Below are positions 33,166 through 45,060 of a stretch of 64,000 nt of DNA, piece after piece. Below the pieces are notes generated by a model. That model saw only the letters and a list, made by a program, of their open reading frames with translations. It was not told the DNA's origin and did not search any database. This DNA comes from Exophiala sp. HKRS030 (taxonomy: Eukaryota > Ascomycota > Eurotiomycetes > Chaetothyriales > Herpotrichiellaceae), in the NCBI GenBank assembly GCA_023897205.1, contig JAHWDD010000016.1, positions 638,700-702,699 on the forward strand, in the 5' to 3' direction. Numbering within the stretch: position 1 is the first letter of the stretch; the number at the start of each line of letters is the position of its first letter. Made by a program: the position numbers and the translations under genes.

Positions 33166-33734
33166 TGTCGAGATATCGAGAAATCTTGCGAGGAGAGGAC
33201 TGATCAGGTGGCGTGCTAGGTGGATCAATAAGACTGTTTGAGGAGAGGGCCACAATAGCACTCACTGCCAGAATGTACTGGGTTTTTTGACTGCTCTGGG
33301 GAGATTGTCGCTTAGAGGATGAAGGGAGCGATTGTTGTAGAGAAAGTGGCCGGCAAGGGTATTTTGTGTTCGGATGTGAGCGAGTGGGGAAGATTGCTAG
33401 GAAATGGGGAAAGACGAGTAAGGTCTCATCCATCCAGCAACTCCAATGACGTGCGACCTTTACCCCATCGCGTTTGTCCGTTTTCCGCCGTCTTGCTGTA
33501 GAAGAGACGCGTGGAAATGATTGCGAATTTTGGTCCCGTCGTGAATGATCGAAATCTAGATGATGGGTCCTCCAGGATTTGGTCATCAAAGAACCCCAGC
33601 ACTTCTCTCGTGCGAGAGTCTGAGATTACTGATATGGACGTACCGAATCCGACCACTCACCCGTGTCACAGACTTGGTTGACGTCTGCGATACGATACAA
33701 GACATGCCTCTCTGCCATATGCGCCGGATAAGTG
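33166..33734. other. Intergenic, promoter of aldo-keto reductase
   Basis: About 570 bp between two minus-strand genes. Open frames here (33158-33589 and others) lack family features. Confidence 0.4.
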
Positions 33735-34615
33735 TTATCCGACACAGCGTCTTTTGCCCGACTTGGGTGGCTCAACAGCAATTTCTCCCTGGCCACTTCT
33801 AACAGCGTCGTTCAGTGTGAGGTTCACCGTCTTTGGAGCACCTTTGCCGTCCTCTCGTCCTCCTCCTGTGCCATATTTTTTGACGCCGCTCCTTCTATCG
33901 TTCAGATCATACTTGCCGGCCTCGATATTTTGGTATATCCTTTCTGCTACCTCTAGAAAGGCACGCTCGACACCCTCGCCATTCTTTGCGCTCGTTTCGA
34001 CATATTTGACCACGTTTTCGCGTCGACACCAGTCCTCGGCTTCCTCTTTGGTCACAGCCCGTCTACTACCACCTTGTATATCTGTGCTCTGGCTGGCCAG
34101 GTCGGACTTGTTGCCCACCAAAATGATGACGATGCCTTCTTCTGCGATCTGTCGAAGATCGTTGAGCCACGAGGTCACAGAGTCAAAACTGCTACGCCTC
34201 GTGATGTCAAAGACCAACAAAGCTCCCGACGCACCCCGGAAGTAGCTTCTTGTGATACTTTTGTATGTTTCTTGACCTGCCGTGTCCCAAAGGGACAATT
34301 TCATCTTTTTTTGGTCACTCGGATCAACGCGGGAACCAAGACCATCGGCATACCCGATTCCCAGTGATGCATTCGCAGGGGGTCCGACAGGGACTATTCT
34401 TGAGCCGAATTCGACACCGATGGTGACATCGTGGGTGGCAGAAAAGCGTCCTTCACAAAGGCGAACTGTCAAGCTCGACTTCCCAGTTCCTGGAACGTTG
34501 TCAGATGCACGCCACCGCAAGTGAGAGATAAATTGAGTAATACCTGAGTCCCCAATGCAGACCAATTTCGCAATGTAGTTCCATGGTAGCGTTGGTACTG
34601 GGTTATGGTCGGCAT
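33735..34615 (-). CDS. Rab4/Ypt4-like small GTPase (single-base frame loss near the start)
   Basis: Two exons, 34544-34615 and 33735-34489, with a 54-nt intron that splits the P-loop codon (GDSG|TGKSS). G boxes are visible: GDSGTGKSS, the TIGVEFGS switch I region, WDTAGQE, NKSD and ETSAK. A ~25-residue Gly/Pro-containing insert lies between switch I and WDTAGQE. It ends in K-R-R-C-V-G, not the double-Cys tail usual for Rabs. Between the only upstream ATG (34615) and the conserved WNYIAKLVCIGDSG the frame is off by one; one extra C at the G3 run 34600-34602 (C3 in the gene) fixes it and gives 275 aa. It likely acts in endosomal recycling by homology. Confidence 0.85.
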
Positions 34616-35725
34616 GGATTCGGGAGAGATGCGAATCTGTCAGGAGAGTGTGCGCAAGAGTGGTGTCACTCTTTCCACTTCTCCTTCCTTAGTGGGAATC
34701 TGGGTTTCGTCAAGATCCGGGGTGAGAATTCTCATGCGTAGGATATAGACAGTAGGTAGATTTTAGCCAGTGGTTGTAGAGTAGACAAGAAGCGTGGCAA
34801 GGCTCATGACAGGAATGACGCTTATTTGAATGTCTGAAGCGTGGCACGCGTCAGAGTTCAGCAATTAATGACTAGGTAGGTTGTTAGTTAACTACCTGAG
34901 TTAGTAGTACCTAGGTAGTTAGTACCTTGGATGTCGACCCATGCAAGACAACTAACCGGTAGTTAATGGTCGCCTAATCGGTGCCGAGGGCCTGCCTTGT
35001 CTGCAGGGCTTGAATATGTACCTAACTTCAGGCACTCCAACTTTTTCATAACTATTTGGGGTACGTCTTGGGGACGAGACGGGAGTCTATGGGCACTGCG
35101 CAGGGGCGCTGGGCAGTAGCTTAATGGCTAATTAGGCAATAGCCTGTCTAGGTGCCTGTAGCCTGGACTGTCTTCGGCCTTGACCCGGAAACGTTGTTGA
35201 ATGCTGCGATCAGCTGGCCAGGTCGTGACTCGGAATCAGAGGGGTCACTGGGTGGCACCTAGGGTGGATAGGCTGCTTCTGTTTTCAACCAGTCACCGAG
35301 CACTCTCACCAAGGACTCTCACCGAGGACTCCTGGCACAGACCAACTGATGCTTTCCCACTTCATCTTTGTCACTACTTGCTACTCTAGCACTCACCACT
35401 CACCACTCACCTGCCACCCTGCCACTCAACACCGCCCAGCATTCATCACATCCCGAAAGAAGATAGTCTAGTAGTCTTACCTTCATATGATATCAACCAC
35501 CACCAACTCCGACCACAAAGTCCACGCGTTTGTTGCTCAGTCTTTTCCTCTCAAACCCGCAGCTGCGTTCCGACTTCTTGTGCCTGCACTTCGCCAGGTT
35601 GACCGGAGCGGACCTCGAAACACCGACTCATCTTGTTGGCCGCCATTTGTGTTATCACTTGCACGATCCTCACCATTACCATCTGATAGTCCCCGTGATA
35701 ACACCCACCTTTGCCTGCGGGCAAC
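34616..35725. other. Divergent intergenic region between Rab4-like and CTL genes
   Basis: About 1.1 kb. It carries a dense run of CTAGGTAGG / GTTAGTTAACTACC / TACCTAGGTAGTTAG sequences at about 34872-34925 and CACTCAC tandem repeats at about 35391-35412. No coding frame is supported; 35487-35725 is probably 5' leader. Confidence 0.45.
34872..34925. repeat. Cluster of CTAGGTAGG/TTAACTACC-type repeats
   Basis: Several overlapping copies of CTAGGTAG and GTTAGTTAACTACC in both orientations within about 50 bp, between the divergent Rab4-like and CTL genes. Confidence 0.6.
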
Positions 35726-38059
35726 ATGTTCTCAGAATGTAAGCCCTTCTTATCGCTCCACTCTCTATCAAGTCAGAAAACTCATCTCTCCGTAGACGCA
35801 TCCAGGTTTCTAGCCCAGTCCCAGTCACGGATCAGCTTTGCTGCAATTGACGATCGTCGTTCAGTCGATGGCCGAGCACGGCGGCAGAATCAATCCATAC
35901 GAGCGACCACCACTTCACGAGGACCCATCCCTCGAGCCCCGAATCCTTACCAACCAACATCTTCACAATTATCGGCTTTCCCATTTGCCTCCCGCCTCAA
36001 TCCACAACAGGCACCCTTGTTCTACAGCGCAACGGATGAGTTCCGCGAAGAGAATGACGAGGAAGAACACGAACGAGAAATCGCAGACTATTATGCTCTC
36101 CAGCGTTCCAGGAGACAACTAGGAGCCAGTGACCTAAAGGAGTCCGCTGACGCTGGCGACGCCAGTGGCTCGAGTGTCATTGGTGCTAGTAGCCATGAAC
36201 AAGCTTATGATGAGTTGTATGGTCGTCCGGGAGGCATCAAAAGCTCATGGCATGGTGGCAACAAAGTTCCACGCAGAAAGCACCAAGAGCTGGCAGATTT
36301 AGCAGAATCGACAGGGTCTCAACCAGATACCTCAAGCCCCACGTCTTCTAGAGGACCGATGGTCGACGTCAAACTGGCAAACACAATCCGAAGTGATTAC
36401 GATGATGATCCACCTGAAGATCTCATGGAAAACCCGCCCTCCGTTCAGCATCTCAGGCAAGGCGCCATGCGAGTGCACTCGGCAGATGACTCAGGAGACT
36501 CCGAAGATGAATCTGCTTCTCACCGACTGTTGCACCGCTCTGGTAGTCTGCCCGCCGACGAATTGCTCGTTCAAAACAGTGCCCGACAAGGACAAGATCA
36601 GCAACCGAAGCACGATTTCTTCTTTGGTCAAATATACCTCCTGGCCCTTGCCGCCATGTTTACGACATGGTTCTTGGTTTTCCTCCACACAGAACCACCA
36701 GGCACTGGTAAACCTCCGATGGGTGATACGATTTATACGACATTACATGGCTCTTTCTATCTTTTAGCGACTTATACCCTTGTAGCGACTTTTGTTTCAT
36801 TGTTTTGGTTAGCTGCTCTACGATCATACGTTCGACATTTGGTGTACGGCATCGTCATTGCCGTTCCGGTCATACTCTATTCTTTCTCGCTATATCCATT
36901 CATATCCAGCTTCAGAGGTGCATGGCATGGTTCAAGCATTCAAGACGTGATCATGAGATGGAGTGCTTTGATTCCAGCTGCGTTGGCAACCTTGTGGATT
37001 CTTGCTTGTTTTCGCGGCAGGATGGTCATGCAGAAGTCAATTGCGATCCTGGAATTTGCCACGAGAATTCTCGCTGCCAACCCGGCATTGGTGCTGGTTG
37101 GGTTTGGGGTTCTTGGATTCATCATCAGCTTCACGTGGATATGGCTGTCCATGTTCACTCGCGTGTTCCTTGGAGGTCATCCCAGCACACGTTCGGCCAT
37201 TACCAAATTTGTTATCGATACTTCAACCTGGTGGGTCGGGGTTTACTTTGTTGTCATCTATTTGTGGACTATAGCCATTGCGTTTGGGTTTCAACGAACG
37301 GTGACCTCGGCGACCGTCTCTCAGTGGTATTTTCATCGGCTCGCCGTCCCAGCACCTACTTCGCAGGCAATCATCAAGGCCGCACTGCTGCATTCTGCCA
37401 CCACTCTATTCGGAACTATAGCACTTTTCACCGCACTCGGTCTGCTTGTCCGCCTACCCCTACTAGTCTTACCACGCCGTTTGACCATGTTGATCGGAAT
37501 TGCAATGTACTCGCTCATTCCGAGCCCCATCACTGTCCTCATCAACCCCCTTACGCTCACATATGCGGCGATCCATTCTCAACCGCTGAGAATTAGTGCT
37601 CGAGGGCTGAGCCAGATGCACTATCTCGCACCAGGAGATGCAACAACATCATTGCACCCAAATACTTTCGGGCGCCGTAATCGGGATGGCTGGAGTGGTG
37701 ATGCGTCACCACTCCTGCCCTATCGATTGGCCAAGCTAGTGCTTCATGCCACACGCTTTATCATGTCGCTTGCGTTGGGTTTCGGTGGATGGGTCTCAAC
37801 AGCCCGAACCTTGAAGCTAGAGGGGGCAGGCGCGAGAGGCAGCTTATATGCCTACGTGGTTGGCTTGATCGCGGGAGCAATCGGCTGGGGAATATTGGGT
37901 GCTATGGAGGGGGTACTAGCATCCATCGTCGATGCAGTGGTGGTGTGTTGGGGCAGTGAAGTGGGAAGCAGTGGGCAAGGAGAGGTTAGGTATTGCAGAG
38001 AAGCTGGGCACCTTTTCGGAGAAGATGATACAGTTGTAGGGCCTGTCAGTTTGGCTTGA
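35726..38059 (+). CDS. Choline-transporter-like (CTL/Pns1 family) membrane protein
   Basis: Two exons: a 13-nt first exon 35726-35738 and 35796-38059, with a 57-nt in-frame intron that leaves the frame open; 758 aa. The first ~280 residues are cytosolic and polar with acidic and Ser-rich stretches. From about residue 290 there are roughly ten TM helices (IYLLALAAMFTTWFLVFL, FYLLATYTLVATFVSLFWLAAL, IVIAVPVILYSFSLYPF and later), typical of the CTL/Pns1 (DUF580) family. In the last third, PLTLTYAAIHSQPLRISARGL matches the family's conserved loop. The family has been linked to choline or related transport, but yeast Pns1 function is unsettled. It is on the same strand as PMT2 downstream. Confidence 0.88.
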   Translation: MFSECKPFLSLHSLSSQKTHLSVDASRFLAQSQSRISFAAIDDRRSVDGRARRQNQSIRATTTSRGPIPRAPNPYQPTSSQLSAFPFASRLNPQQAPLFYSATDEFREENDEEEHEREIADYYALQRSRRQLGASDLKESADAGDASGSSVIGASSHEQAYDELYGRPGGIKSSWHGGNKVPRRKHQELADLAESTGSQPDTSSPTSSRGPMVDVKLANTIRSDYDDDPPEDLMENPPSVQHLRQGAMRVHSADDSGDSEDESASHRLLHRSGSLPADELLVQNSARQGQDQQPKHDFFFGQIYLLALAAMFTTWFLVFLHTEPPGTGKPPMGDTIYTTLHGSFYLLATYTLVATFVSLFWLAALRSYVRHLVYGIVIAVPVILYSFSLYPFISSFRGAWHGSSIQDVIMRWSALIPAALATLWILACFRGRMVMQKSIAILEFATRILAANPALVLVGFGVLGFIISFTWIWLSMFTRVFLGGHPSTRSAITKFVIDTSTWWVGVYFVVIYLWTIAIAFGFQRTVTSATVSQWYFHRLAVPAPTSQAIIKAALLHSATTLFGTIALFTALGLLVRLPLLVLPRRLTMLIGIAMYSLIPSPITVLINPLTLTYAAIHSQPLRISARGLSQMHYLAPGDATTSLHPNTFGRRNRDGWSGDASPLLPYRLAKLVLHATRFIMSLALGFGGWVSTARTLKLEGAGARGSLYAYVVGLIAGAIGWGILGAMEGVLASIVDAVVVCWGSEVGSSGQGEVRYCREAGHLFGEDDTVVGPVSLA

Positions 38060-38897
38060 CGTGAAATCATCAATCATAGACGGGGATGTAATATCGACAG
38101 GCATTAGTCAAATGCAGAAGAACGAATGAAGTTCTAAATGGCATCCAAGTAGCAACTTGAACTGTAGCTCATGGTCAGTGTGCATGTTCCGTTCCGTCGA
38201 AGTCCATACCCAATCAATTGCGTACTATCCAAGGCAGATTATGCCGGTGATGTCCCTCGTTTATCAAAATGCATAATTATGAGACTCTGTGTTTGATCGG
38301 ATCCTTTTTCACGTGCTCCAAACCTCCTTTCCAGAGTTGACGTGGGTGGACCAGGGTGGACAAGTTAACTACTCCGTAGTCAGTTAACCAAATGGCTAAC
38401 TTAAGTAACAACTGTCAACGTACCCCTTGGGCCTTTGGTGCCCTTCAGTGCCCTTCACCCCCCCTTTAACGCCTGTGGGGTCCTACGTGCTCCAATTCCT
38501 CCCGTCGCGCCAAGCTGTTCTCTTCGACACGTTGCTTCAAGTTTATTCTCCTGCTCGGACGCAAATGAATGCCAGTCCTATAAGGTGTCCAGTAACTTAC
38601 CCTTTCCCATTCTACACTCACTTCATTCCCATTTCTGTTTTCTCTCACCTTGGGCCATTTGGTCATTGCTCTTCTAATCTTCTCTTTTTCCAAACACGAC
38701 TTCCCCTCCCTGCCTTGTGAACAACCATTCCATCCCACTTATTCTCAGAGTGTGCTGAGGCTGCAACAACACCCCGACTACGACCCTGACCCGTTCTCAA
38801 GTCACACCAGAAAAGACTCTAGATCTTAAAGAACCGAACACTCTTAGAGCCGATCACTTCTTGATAGCCACCCTACAGGGTCAGAGAATCGCCTGCA
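38060..38897. other. Intergenic, PMT2 promoter and leader
   Basis: About 840 bp. It contains TACTCCGTAGTC at 38370-38381 inside a GTTAAC-flanked partial palindrome, a CACGTG at about 38310, and long C/T-rich tracts near 38450-38720 typical of fungal leaders. Confidence 0.5.
38370..38381 (+). repeat. Dispersed 12-mer TACTCCGTAGTC, copy 1
   Basis: One of three perfect copies in intergenic DNA. It sits within GTTAAC...GTTAAC flanks, giving a partial palindrome. Confidence 0.7.
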
Positions 38898-41288
38898 ATG
38901 GCATCCAGCAATGCCGGATACACCACCGGCGCTGGTAGGGATGAGGCTGAACTGCGACGAAGAAACGTCGTAAGCTATGAGAGTACGAATGGTCAGCAAA
39001 TATACAAGGTCGAGGCAGAGGACAGAAAGAAGCTGAAAAAGGTTGGGACACACTCACTATCCAGGCTTACACAAATACTGATAATGACAGCCCGAGAAAG
39101 GCATCCTCGCTACGCTGGACGAGTGGGAATTCATCATCGCCCCTGTCATCTTCACGCTCTTTGCCCTTCTCACGAGACTTTGGAAGATAGGATTGTCACC
39201 CATAGTGACCTGGGATGAAGCACAGTTTGTTTACACCAACAAGGACCTTGTTCAATCGCTCACAAAGATATAGTTTTGGAAAATTTGGTTCGCATTACCT
39301 AAAGCGCGAGTTCTACTTTGATGTCCACCCTCCTCTGGGCAAGATGCTCGTGGGCTTGTCCGGATATCTCGCTGGTTACAACGGATCCTTCGAGTTCAAG
39401 TCTGGTGAAACCTACCCCGCGGAGCTCAATTACACCTTCATGCGAGTCTTCAATGCCTTGTTCGGCGTTGTCACCATCCCTCTTGCCTACTTCACCGCTC
39501 GCGAATTGAACTTCAAACGTCCCACCGTCTGGCTCATCACCCTCATGGTCTTGTGCGAAAACTCCTATGCCACCATCTCGCGCTTCATCCTCCTCGATTC
39601 CATGCTCCTCTGCTTCACCTTCACGACCGTTGCTTGCTGGGCAAAGTTCCATCGTCTTCAACACAAAAGCTTCTCAGCGGAATGGTTCTTGTGGCTTGCA
39701 TTGACTGGCCTCAGTATCGGCTGCGTCTGCAGCGTGAAATGGGTGGGTCTGTTTGCCACGGCGCTCGTCGGCCTATACACTGTGGAAGACCTGTGGAATA
39801 AGTTTGGAGATCTCAAAATGCCCAAGGTGGAATTGGCCAGCCATGTGGTTGCACGTGTTGTCGGCCTGATTGTCATCCCAGCCATTGTCTACATGTTCTC
39901 CTTCTACATCCATTTCTTGATCCTCGAGAATTCGGGTCCAGGTGATGCCCAGATGTCATCCCTTTTCCAGGCCAACCTCCGCGGCACTGAAGTTGGCAAA
40001 GAGTCGCCACTTGAGCTTGCCCTGGGTTCTAAAGTCACCATCAAGAACATGGGCTACGGTGGTGGATTGCTTCACTCGCATGTTCAGTCATATCCCGAGG
40101 GTAGTGGCCAACAACAGATTACTTGTTACCACCACAAGGACGCCAACAACGACTGGTTCTTGTACCCCAACCGAAGCCAGCTTCTCTTTGACCCGGAAGC
40201 ACCGTTGAGCTACATCCATGACAAGCAAGTCATCCGCTTGGTCCATGCACAAACCGGCCGAAATCTCCATTCTCATGCAGTCGCTGCGCCTGTCACAAAG
40301 GCTGACTACGAGGTATCCTGCTATGGCAATACCACGGTAGGCGATGAAAAAGATCATTGGCAGATCGAGGTGGTGAGCGATGCGGTGTCGTCAGACCGCA
40401 GCCGAATCAGGACGCTAGCCACGGGATTTAGACTGAGGCATGTTGAGCTTGGTTGCTACCTACGTGCTGGCACTGTCAACCTCCCACAGTGGGGCTTCAA
40501 ACAAATCGAGACGACATGTGTCAAGAAGCCCAGTCCTCGAGACGTCTACACTCACTGGAACGTGGAATCTCACGTCAACGAGCGATGTAAGTTGATCTAT
40601 TTGGTGTCTCCTGAAGGAACCTCAGCTAACCTCAAGCACAGTGCCCCCTGGGGAGGCTAAGAACTACCGGTCACCTTTTTTCAAAGACTTCATTCATCTC
40701 AACGTGGCGATGATGACATCTAATAATGCCTTGGTTCCCGATCCCGACAAGCAGGATGATCTAGCATCAGCCTTCTGGCAGTGGCCAATTTTGCACGTAG
40801 GCCTCCGCATGTGCTCTTGGGATGATTCTGTCACGAAGTATTTCCTTCTCGGCAACCCAATCGTGTATTGGGGCTCCACAGCATCTATTGGAATCATGGG
40901 GTTGGTTGTAGTCTGGCACTTGATTCGCTGGCAACGGGGCTATAACGAGCTCAGTCAAAAGGATATTGACCAGATTCATTACGCTGGAATCTACCCGGTG
41001 ATCGGCTGGTTCTTCCACTACCTCCCTTTCGTCATCATGGGCCGCGTCACGTACGTTCATCACTACTACCCGGCACTTTATTTTGCGATTTTAGTCGCTG
41101 GCTTCACGGTCGACTGGACTACTCAACGCCTAAACAACAAAATCCGATGGGCAGTGTATTCTATTCTTTATGCGGCCATCATTGGGCTTTTCATACTCTT
41201 CAGCCCTATCGTGTTTGGAATGCAAGGTAGCAACCGGAACTATGCGTACCTCAAGTGGTTCAACCGATGGAGAATTTCTGACGCCTAA
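38898..41288 (+). CDS. PMT2: Dolichyl-phosphate-mannose protein O-mannosyltransferase, PMT2 family
   Basis: Four exons: 38898-39041, 39091-39224, 39274-40586, 40642-41288; introns 49, 49 and 55 nt; 745 aa. After a short cytosolic tail and TM1, the catalytic loop reads [25 protein letters not shown], formed across intron 2; the DE pair is the catalytic signature and HFGKFGS separates PMT2 from PMT1 and PMT4. The central luminal MIR repeats are visible (LLHSHVQSYPEGSGQQQITCYHHKD, then two more), followed by a C-terminal membrane bundle with PVIGWFFHYLPFVIMGRVTYVHHYYPALYF. It transfers mannose from Dol-P-Man to Ser/Thr of secretory proteins in the ER, normally as a heterodimer with a PMT1 partner. 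It is intact. Confidence 0.96.
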
Positions 41289-41810
41289 ATCTCCATGATG
41301 ACCATGGCTCTCAGGGGCCAGGGGATTACCATATCACGCAACCCATTCGCTTCGAGCCGACAGTCAAGCCACTTATCTTAAGGATTCACCTTCTTGGGCT
41401 TTCGTCCAGATTTCGGCCAGGCTACCTTGATCGCGTCTTCACAGAGAAGGAGACGTATCTCCGATACACGAGACACGATGCAGGCTGTCCTCATCTCACC
41501 TTACCTAATCAATGACCATAGTTGGCGTACTGGACCGGCGTTATTGCATGACGGTTACACAAAAGGGGTTGGAATCTAGGATCAGCCATGTGCTTGTTGA
41601 CTTTGTAGGTTAGTTATGTTGGTCGGCTAGGATTTTCCAGTAGAAACCATCATCCTCTGGTAACAATTCGAACATTTCTGTGCGTCTGTAATTTGTGGTC
41701 ATAATGCAAAACCGAACACTTTAGCTATTAGGCATCGGGGCAAAGACAGTGGTCGGCGAACCTGATATATCGAGCTTTGATAGATAATTGTGTGTACTAA
41801 AGTATTAATG

Positions 41811-41822
41811 GACTACGGAGTA
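41811..41822 (-). repeat. Dispersed 12-mer TACTCCGTAGTC, copy 2 (reverse)
   Basis: Exact reverse complement of copy 1, followed by ACATATGTAC. Confidence 0.7.
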
Positions 41823-41921
41823 CATATGTACGTATTTGGTAGCATCGAGGATGACGACTTACGGCCTAGTCAGTAGTGGAGTAAAGACGGTTCTGAAAAC
41901 TCATCTCACTAGTTAGTCAGT

Positions 41922-41933
41922 TACTCCGTAGTC
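41922..41933 (+). repeat. Dispersed 12-mer TACTCCGTAGTC, copy 3
   Basis: Exact copy, preceded by AGTTAGTCAGT, similar to the right flank of copy 1. Confidence 0.7.
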
Positions 41934-42450
41934 GTTTAGTGGCTGACGACGATTAACAGTGGCCAGAAGACATTTACAAGGTCGTCCTTACGAGACATGT
42001 ACTGTAATGCTGCAGGCTGTATCTGGTTCATCTGGTGCATCTGTTGCATTTTGGCGATCGTTGATTGGGGTCGTTAGCGTAAACAGATTACCGTTCAATT
42101 GTTAGTGCCTGCCCTGATTCTCCTCCTCCAGCCAGACAGAACCTAAAGTAGGCGGGGAGAAGATCGACGCACGTCCGGGTGGACCATGCACGACACATCT
42201 ACAACCACCTACCAACTGCGCCCAACGCTCTGTACACACCGTCCATCCTTCCACTCACTATTCATCTCACATTTCGCTCCGAGCACAAGTTGTGTCCTAC
42301 AGCCAAGTACTATCGCTCCTCAGCCATTGTTCTCAAAATGTACCTCTAGCCAATTGAGCTGGCTTTTGCACCCTTTGAGCAGTTGAATTCCCCCGCCTCC
42401 TCCGATCCGCATATTACGCACTTGACAACCTGCAACTTCCAACCGCCCAT

Positions 42451-45060
42451 ATGGAGTCCCAGCAGTCGGTCTCAATCACCGCTCATGACGGCGCCACTGC
42501 CTACCATAGCGATGACAACTTGGACGACATCACCAACGGCAAGATCGAGATGGATCAAGAGGAGATTGACGCCATCATACGAAATAAGAGAAAGGTTCGG
42601 GATCCAAAAGCATGTTACGCCTGCCATCGAAGAAAGGTCAAATGTGACCGCAACCTGCCCTGCGACTCCTGCGTCAAGCGAGATCATCCTGAGCTTTGCT
42701 CTTACGAACGACCTACCAAAAAGCGTCGCATTGCCCTGACCGGCGCCCTCCAAGCTGATGATCCTCCGTCCAAAACCCAAGATCCAGCCTCGCAAAGTGG
42801 GCCCAACGTCTCTGTTCCTCGCGAGCACTGGGATCGAATTAACAAAGAGCTTCAAGAGTTGCGCGCAGCCTCTCAACTGACCCGTCCGTCACCGACTCGG
42901 TCACAGACTGAAGCAGAAGACACTGCTGCCGCAGACCCTCAGAGTCGCGATGAAGCCGAACGTGACGGCATTCATGCCCCGAGCAATCAGATGGGCTTGA
43001 TGCACTTGGGCTCAAGATCTGTCCTTGCATACATGATGGGTCTGGGAAGGTCAAAACTCACACAAGATTCCGCTCGCACTTTACTCGAGGAGAATATATT
43101 GCCTAAGCTCGGTCTCGACAACGAGTCGGCCACTTATCCTTTTGTCGACCTGTGGAGTACTGAATCAAGTATGCAAGATGTCGCAGGGCTTTGCAAGGCT
43201 ATTCCAGATGATGATTTGTGTAATGAGTATGTTCGAGCTCATCCTGGCGATGTTCAATAAACAGACTGACACTTGACAGGTTCTTTATGTGTTATCGTGA
43301 CGTTGCGTGCACCATCTATCCCGTTGTCGCCGACACACACAAATTCTCTACAACCTTGTTCTTGATGCTCTCGAATCGAGGACGACATGTCAGGGACAAC
43401 TTGGAAATAGATCCGACCAAACCATATGGGGTTTCATTGCCGTGGCTGTCCTTGATGTTTGCTGTGTTTGCCTCTGGCTCACAGTCTTCTGATCGCCCTT
43501 CCAAGGAAAGGGAATTGACCTCTCAGGTGTATAGTAAGTTTTCAGCCTCCTTTGGCCCTGGTCACGATTCTAACGGACAAAGTATGTTGTTCCTATCAGG
43601 CACTTCGCATGTCCAATTTTCTCACCCACCCCTGTATCGAAACAATCGAGGCGTCGTTGATAATTGGAAACGTCCTGTCTTACAACATGAACCCGGGAGT
43701 TGCATATATCTTCCTCGGCATGACTCTACGAATGGCATTTTCAATCGGGTTGCAGATCAACTCCCCAATACATGATGAGGGAGAACAATGGATCCGAAGA
43801 CGAGTTTGGTGGGCACTTGCATGGCAGGATTCCCATTTTGCTGTTAGCTATGACCGTCCGACTTCTAGTGTCATGTGTATCCCAGATATTCCATACGGCA
43901 AGTACAGCTCGCCTGGCAATAGGACATATGCCGAAAGCATGTTCGCCATCATACGCTTGACACAAGAAATCGTCCGCGAAAGGCTCCTGCATCCACGCTC
44001 ACACATGACCTGGGACACCATTAGGCGCTACACCGAAGAGATTGCTGAGATTGTTGCTCAAGGAGCCTCCCATCTTCGAGAGCGTTCTCAGTGTCATTTG
44101 ATGACTGAACACCTCGAGCGCTTAGCCCTGAAACTTCACAGCTCATACATCACCAGTGAATTGTGTCGTCCGGCTTTGAAAGATTACTCTTCTGCTGCCA
44201 CAGACTCGATACATACCGCGCATGCAGCATCAGTTCAGTCATCTCCTGGAAAACACCGCAAAGGATCTCTGAATTCGGCAAACTCACCAACACCTTCTGC
44301 CGAAACCAATAGCATCCGCGCTCGTTTCAGACGCGAGTGTGTCAAAAACCTCGAAGGCACAGTCGCCGCATATGTCGAATTGCATTCACTTAGCAAATTT
44401 GCGGCGAGGTCTTGGATTGGAATTCAACGTTCCATATCAGCAGCCTTCCTGCTCGGCACTCTTGCAGAAACCAATAGAGACCCACGAGTCATAGCTTTAC
44501 TCCGGGAGCTGGAGAAAGTCATGGCTCAGCGTACAATGGAAGACCCAACTTTTGATGGTATGCAACTCAACGAAGGGCTTGGCAGTCCGACCCAACGTCG
44601 CCTGTCAGCCTCACAGCCAACATTGACAGACTCTCCACATTGGGCAAGAAGCATGGCGAAGTCCCTGAACGCCCTGGGTAAACTCAACGCTGCGCTGACT
44701 CATTCGGAGCCAAAATACCCGAATTCTCATCCCGCCGCTGTGAACAGCTCGCATGGGATCTTCAATACCCGAAACAACAACTCCCCAGAGACCTCGGCAA
44801 TACAGGGCCAGCCACCTTCCAGGTCGCAATATCCCTCCATCCTAAATGTCAAACAAGAGCCATACTCATCGGCCCTTCCTAGCAGTCTGGCGGGATCCAC
44901 TGTCGGACTCGGTATGAGTGCAGCTGGGATTGGTCCTATCACACCAGATAGCACGAGCTCCTCCAGTGACTGGAACTATGCTAATCTTCAGGAACGAGCG
45001 GCGGAATATGTACAGGCACCTCTTTGGGGTGATAACACGCTGAATAGCTATGTTGCGTAG
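42451..45060 (+). CDS. Zn2Cys6 transcription factor with fungal-specific regulatory domain
   Basis: Three exons: 42451-43226, 43280-43533, 43583-45060; introns 53 and 49 nt; 835 aa. The binuclear zinc cluster has its six cysteines at residues 55, 58, 65, 71, 74 and 83 (CX2CX6CX5CX2CX8C), with a basic KKRR linker after it. The middle homology region (PF04082-type) spans the two introns and beyond, with SYQALRMSNFLTHPCIETIEASLIIGN, GMTLRMAFSIGLQ and the hallmark RRRVWWALAWQDSHFAVSYDRP. The C-terminal third is Ser/Pro-rich and low complexity, as in activation regions. The target genes are unknown; the neighbour on the right is an FAD oxidoreductase. No irregularities in splice phase. Confidence 0.92.

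Larger units (their letters stand above)
41289..42450. other. Intergenic, promoter of Zn2Cys6 regulator
   Basis: About 1.16 kb. It holds two copies of the 12-mer TACTCCGTAGTC (41922-41933 on plus; 41811-41822 on minus). No coding frame supported. Confidence 0.5.

Noticed and set aside
36805..37596. 263-codon plus-strand frame
   Set aside because: A shadow of the CTL gene in another frame; the CTL frame carries the membrane helices.
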